From: Candidatus Omnitrophota bacterium
GTDB taxonomy: Bacteria > Omnitrophota > Koll11 > Aquiviventales > Aquiviventaceae
Direction: 5' to 3'
Assembly: GCA_016196415.1 (NCBI GenBank)
Contig: JACPXS010000130.1
Location: 1 to 7,291, forward strand
Length of the DNA stretch: 7,291 bases
The notes beneath the pieces were generated by a model. It ran no database searches, was not told the origin of the DNA, and was given only the letters and a program-made list of their open reading frames with translations. This document shows, one piece after another, positions 5,888 to 7,291 of this stretch. Made by a program: the position numbers and the translations under genes. Position 1 is the first letter of the stretch, and each line of letters starts with the position of its first letter.

Positions 5888-6418
5888 ATGCGACACGCGA
5901 CACGAAGCCAGCGACTGTCCCTTCCCAGCGAGCATCGCCAAGCCTTGCTTAACGGGTTGGTGAAAAGCCTCATCGTGCACGGGGAAGTGAAAACGACGCT
6001 GGCCCGCGCGAAAGAAGCCCAACGACTGGCCGATCGGCTTGTCACGCTCGGCAAGGATGGGAGCCTCCATGCTCGACGGCGGGCATTTCGCGTCCTGCAA
6101 GACCGGACGCTCGTGAAACGTGTGTTTGCTGAAATTGCCCCGCGCTACGTTGACGTCTCTGGAGGCTATACGCGTGTCGTGCGCCTGGCGCTGCGCCAAG
6201 GCGACGGAGCGCAGCAGGCGCTGTTGGCCCTGAGCCGATTACCGGCTAAACATCCAGCGCCCGCGGCGGGATCCAAGCCGCGCGAGGCCCCGCAACGTCC
6301 CTCGGCCCCAACACCTGCACAACCCCAGAAGCCCAAAGCCGAGAAACCCGCCACCGGCTTCTTTCAAGGTCTTCGAGACCTCTGGACCCGCAAGAAGAAG
6401 TGGGGTGCGGCGTCTTGA
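5888..6418 (+). CDS. rplQ: Large ribosomal subunit protein L17 (bL17) with C-terminal extension
   Basis: bL17 sits at the bottom of the 50S subunit near the exit tunnel. The core is residues 1-118: EHRQALLNGLVKSLIVHGEVKTTLARAKE (15-43), ARRRAFRVLQDRTLVKRVFAEIAPRY (62-87), SGGYTRVVRLALRQGDGAQQALLAL (91-115). Total length is 176 against about 127 in E. coli. The extra ~58 residues are Pro/Ala/Lys-rich and end in a possibly helical basic and aromatic stretch (GFFQGLRDLWTRKKKWG). The N-terminus, MRHATRSQRLS, lacks several residues of the usual MRHRKxGRKLGR motif; the DNA there contains a tandem heptad. The ribosome-binding site is weak (5861-5887 shows only ACAGAG), suggesting coupling to rpoA. 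The family assignment is secure. Confidence 0.95.
   Translation: MRHATRSQRLSLPSEHRQALLNGLVKSLIVHGEVKTTLARAKEAQRLADRLVTLGKDGSLHARRRAFRVLQDRTLVKRVFAEIAPRYVDVSGGYTRVVRLALRQGDGAQQALLALSRLPAKHPAPAAGSKPREAPQRPSAPTPAQPQKPKAEKPATGFFQGLRDLWTRKKKWGAAS
5890..5903 (+). repeat. Tandem heptad GCGACAC x2 at the rplQ start
   Basis: Two exact copies of GCGACAC (5890-5896, 5897-5903) lie directly after AT of the rplQ start codon. They are followed by two looser 7-nt units (GAAGCCA, GCGACTG) and preceded by GCGACCA at 5882-5888. The period of 7 matches the two intergenic hairpins, and CGACAC also occurs, as its complement, in the left arm of the 2957-3028 element. Two copies can arise by chance in GC-rich DNA. 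Confidence 0.4.
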
Positions 6419-6472
6419 TCCAACCGCACACGGCACCTCCTGCGCGGACACACGAAGATTGCGAAAACGCGA

Positions 6473-7291
6473 ATGACCACAATCACCCTGGCAAATCGTC
6501 TTCGACACGTTCAAGGCTCACCGACTCTGGCGCTGGCGGCAACAGCCAAGGCGCTTGCGAAAGCGGGGAAGGCGGTGCTGGACTTCACGGCGGGAGAGCC
6601 TGATTTCCCAACCCCGGCCCATATCAAGGAGGCGGGCATTCAAGCCATCCGCGCGGATCAGACGAAGTATACGCCGGTCGCCGGCATCCCCGAATTACGG
6701 GCCGCGATTGCCGAACAAGTCAACCGCGATCGAAAGACCACATACCAGCCTGCGCAGACCCTGGTCACCTGCGGCACCAAACACGCCCTCTTCAACGTCT
6801 TCCAGGCCTTGTGCCAAACCGGCGATGAGGTGATTCTGCCGAGCCCTTACTGGGTCAGCTTTCCGCCATTGGTCGAGCTCGCGGGGGCCACCCCCGTCAT
6901 CGTGGCGAGCTCAGAAGCGAATCAGTTCCTCCCGGATCCCGATGCGGTCCGCCACGCGGTGTCCAACGCCACCAAAGCCATCATCATCAACAGCCCCGGG
7001 AATCCCACGGGCGCCGTGATCGACGAAGGCCGGCTGAACGCCATTGCCGAGATCGCGCGCGAGCATGACCTCATCCTTGTGAGCGATGAGATCTACGATC
7101 AGCTTGTGTATCCACCGGCCCGGCATGTGTCCATTGTGCGCGTCGCGCCAGGACTTATCGATCGGACCGTCATCGTGGGGGGTGTTTCGAAAACGTATAG
7201 CATGACCGGATGGCGCATCGGGTATGCGGTAGGCCCCCAGCCGTGGATCGAGGCGATGGCGAATGTCCAGAGCCACTCCACCTCGAATGCC
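6473..7291 (+). CDS. Class I PLP-dependent aminotransferase, AspC/aspartate-aminotransferase-like, 3'-truncated
   Basis: Transfers an amino group between an amino acid and a 2-oxo acid using pyridoxal phosphate in the cytosol. From ATG 6473 the frame is open to the window edge (273 residues visible of an expected ~390-400). Motifs: LDFTAGEPDFPTPAHIKEA (36-54), YTPVAGIPELRAAIA (66-80), a GTKHALFN cofactor loop (101-108), SPYW (124-127), NSPGNPTGAV (173-182, cofactor Asn at N177), SDEIYD (204-209, D205 and Y208), the PLP lysine in GVSKTYSMTGWRIGYA (K240), and Arg R248. This pattern fits subfamily I aspartate aminotransferases, some of which also act on prephenate; the substrate cannot be decided without the C-terminus and closer comparison. 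It starts 54 nt after rplQ on the same strand with only a weak ribosome-binding site, and no terminator separates them, so read-through from the ribosomal operon is possible. Confidence 0.93.
   Translation, partial: MTTITLANRLRHVQGSPTLALAATAKALAKAGKAVLDFTAGEPDFPTPAHIKEAGIQAIRADQTKYTPVAGIPELRAAIAEQVNRDRKTTYQPAQTLVTCGTKHALFNVFQALCQTGDEVILPSPYWVSFPPLVELAGATPVIVASSEANQFLPDPDAVRHAVSNATKAIIINSPGNPTGAVIDEGRLNAIAEIAREHDLILVSDEIYDQLVYPPARHVSIVRVAPGLIDRTVIVGGVSKTYSMTGWRIGYAVGPQPWIEAMANVQSHSTSNA

Noticed and set aside
6367..6381. Small perfect stem AGGTCT-TCG-AGACCT near the end of rplQ as a terminator
   Set aside because: It lies inside the coding region 35 nt before the stop codon, is only 6 bp and has no following T-run.
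6555..6833. A 92-codon plus-strand frame inside the aminotransferase
   Set aside because: It is an Arg/Ser-rich out-of-frame reading of the conserved aminotransferase sequence.

Overview
The window is a stretch of bacterial chromosome carrying the downstream half of the spc ribosomal-protein operon and the whole alpha operon, all on the + strand. The order is secY (5' end cut off by the window edge) - adk - map - infA - rpmJ - rpsM - rpsK - rpsD - rpoA - rplQ, followed by a class I PLP-dependent aminotransferase that runs off the right edge. The DNA looks GC-rich (about 60% by eye, not computed). Having rpsD inside the cluster between rpsK and rpoA, and adk-map-infA-rpmJ after secY, is a common bacterial arrangement. 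The phylum cannot be fixed from the sequence alone. The proteins are clearly bacterial but divergent, and a deep-branching GC-rich lineage (for example Nitrospirota, NC10 or Omnitrophota) is a low-confidence guess.

Layout. Positions 1-1179 hold the SecY translocon channel. Positions 1181-2951 are a very tight block: adk starts 1 nt after secY, map overlaps adk by 32 nt, infA overlaps map by 19 nt, and rpmJ starts 1 nt after infA, which suggests translational coupling throughout. Positions 2952-3040 are a gap filled by a 72-nt imperfect hairpin made of 7-nt repeats. Positions 3041-4119 are rpsM and rpsK; the rpsK product carries an unusual N-terminal extension of about 87 residues whose DNA is rich in perfect palindromes. 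Positions 4120-4222 hold a second 70-nt hairpin built on the same heptad plan. Positions 4223-6418 are rpsD, rpoA and rplQ, the last with a Pro/Ala/Lys-rich C-terminal tail of about 58 residues. From 6473 to the end is an AspC-like aminotransferase. No convincing promoter or intrinsic terminator is visible. The 54-nt gap before the aminotransferase (6419-6472) has no hairpin followed by a T-run. No stretch over 300 nt lacks a gene.

Functionally this is the growth-linked core: protein export (SecY), adenylate homeostasis (Adk), N-terminal Met removal (Map), initiation (IF-1), ribosomal subunits (L36, S13, S11, S4, L17) and the RNA polymerase alpha subunit. The gene content is ordinary. The unusual signal is the non-coding or accessory structure: two heptad-built hairpins of matching geometry in the only two sizeable gaps of the block, a palindrome-rich insert inside rpsK, and a short heptad tandem at the start of rplQ. 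Together these suggest a family of small heptad/palindromic elements that accumulates in this operon, possibly with effects on translation of rpsM and rpsD.
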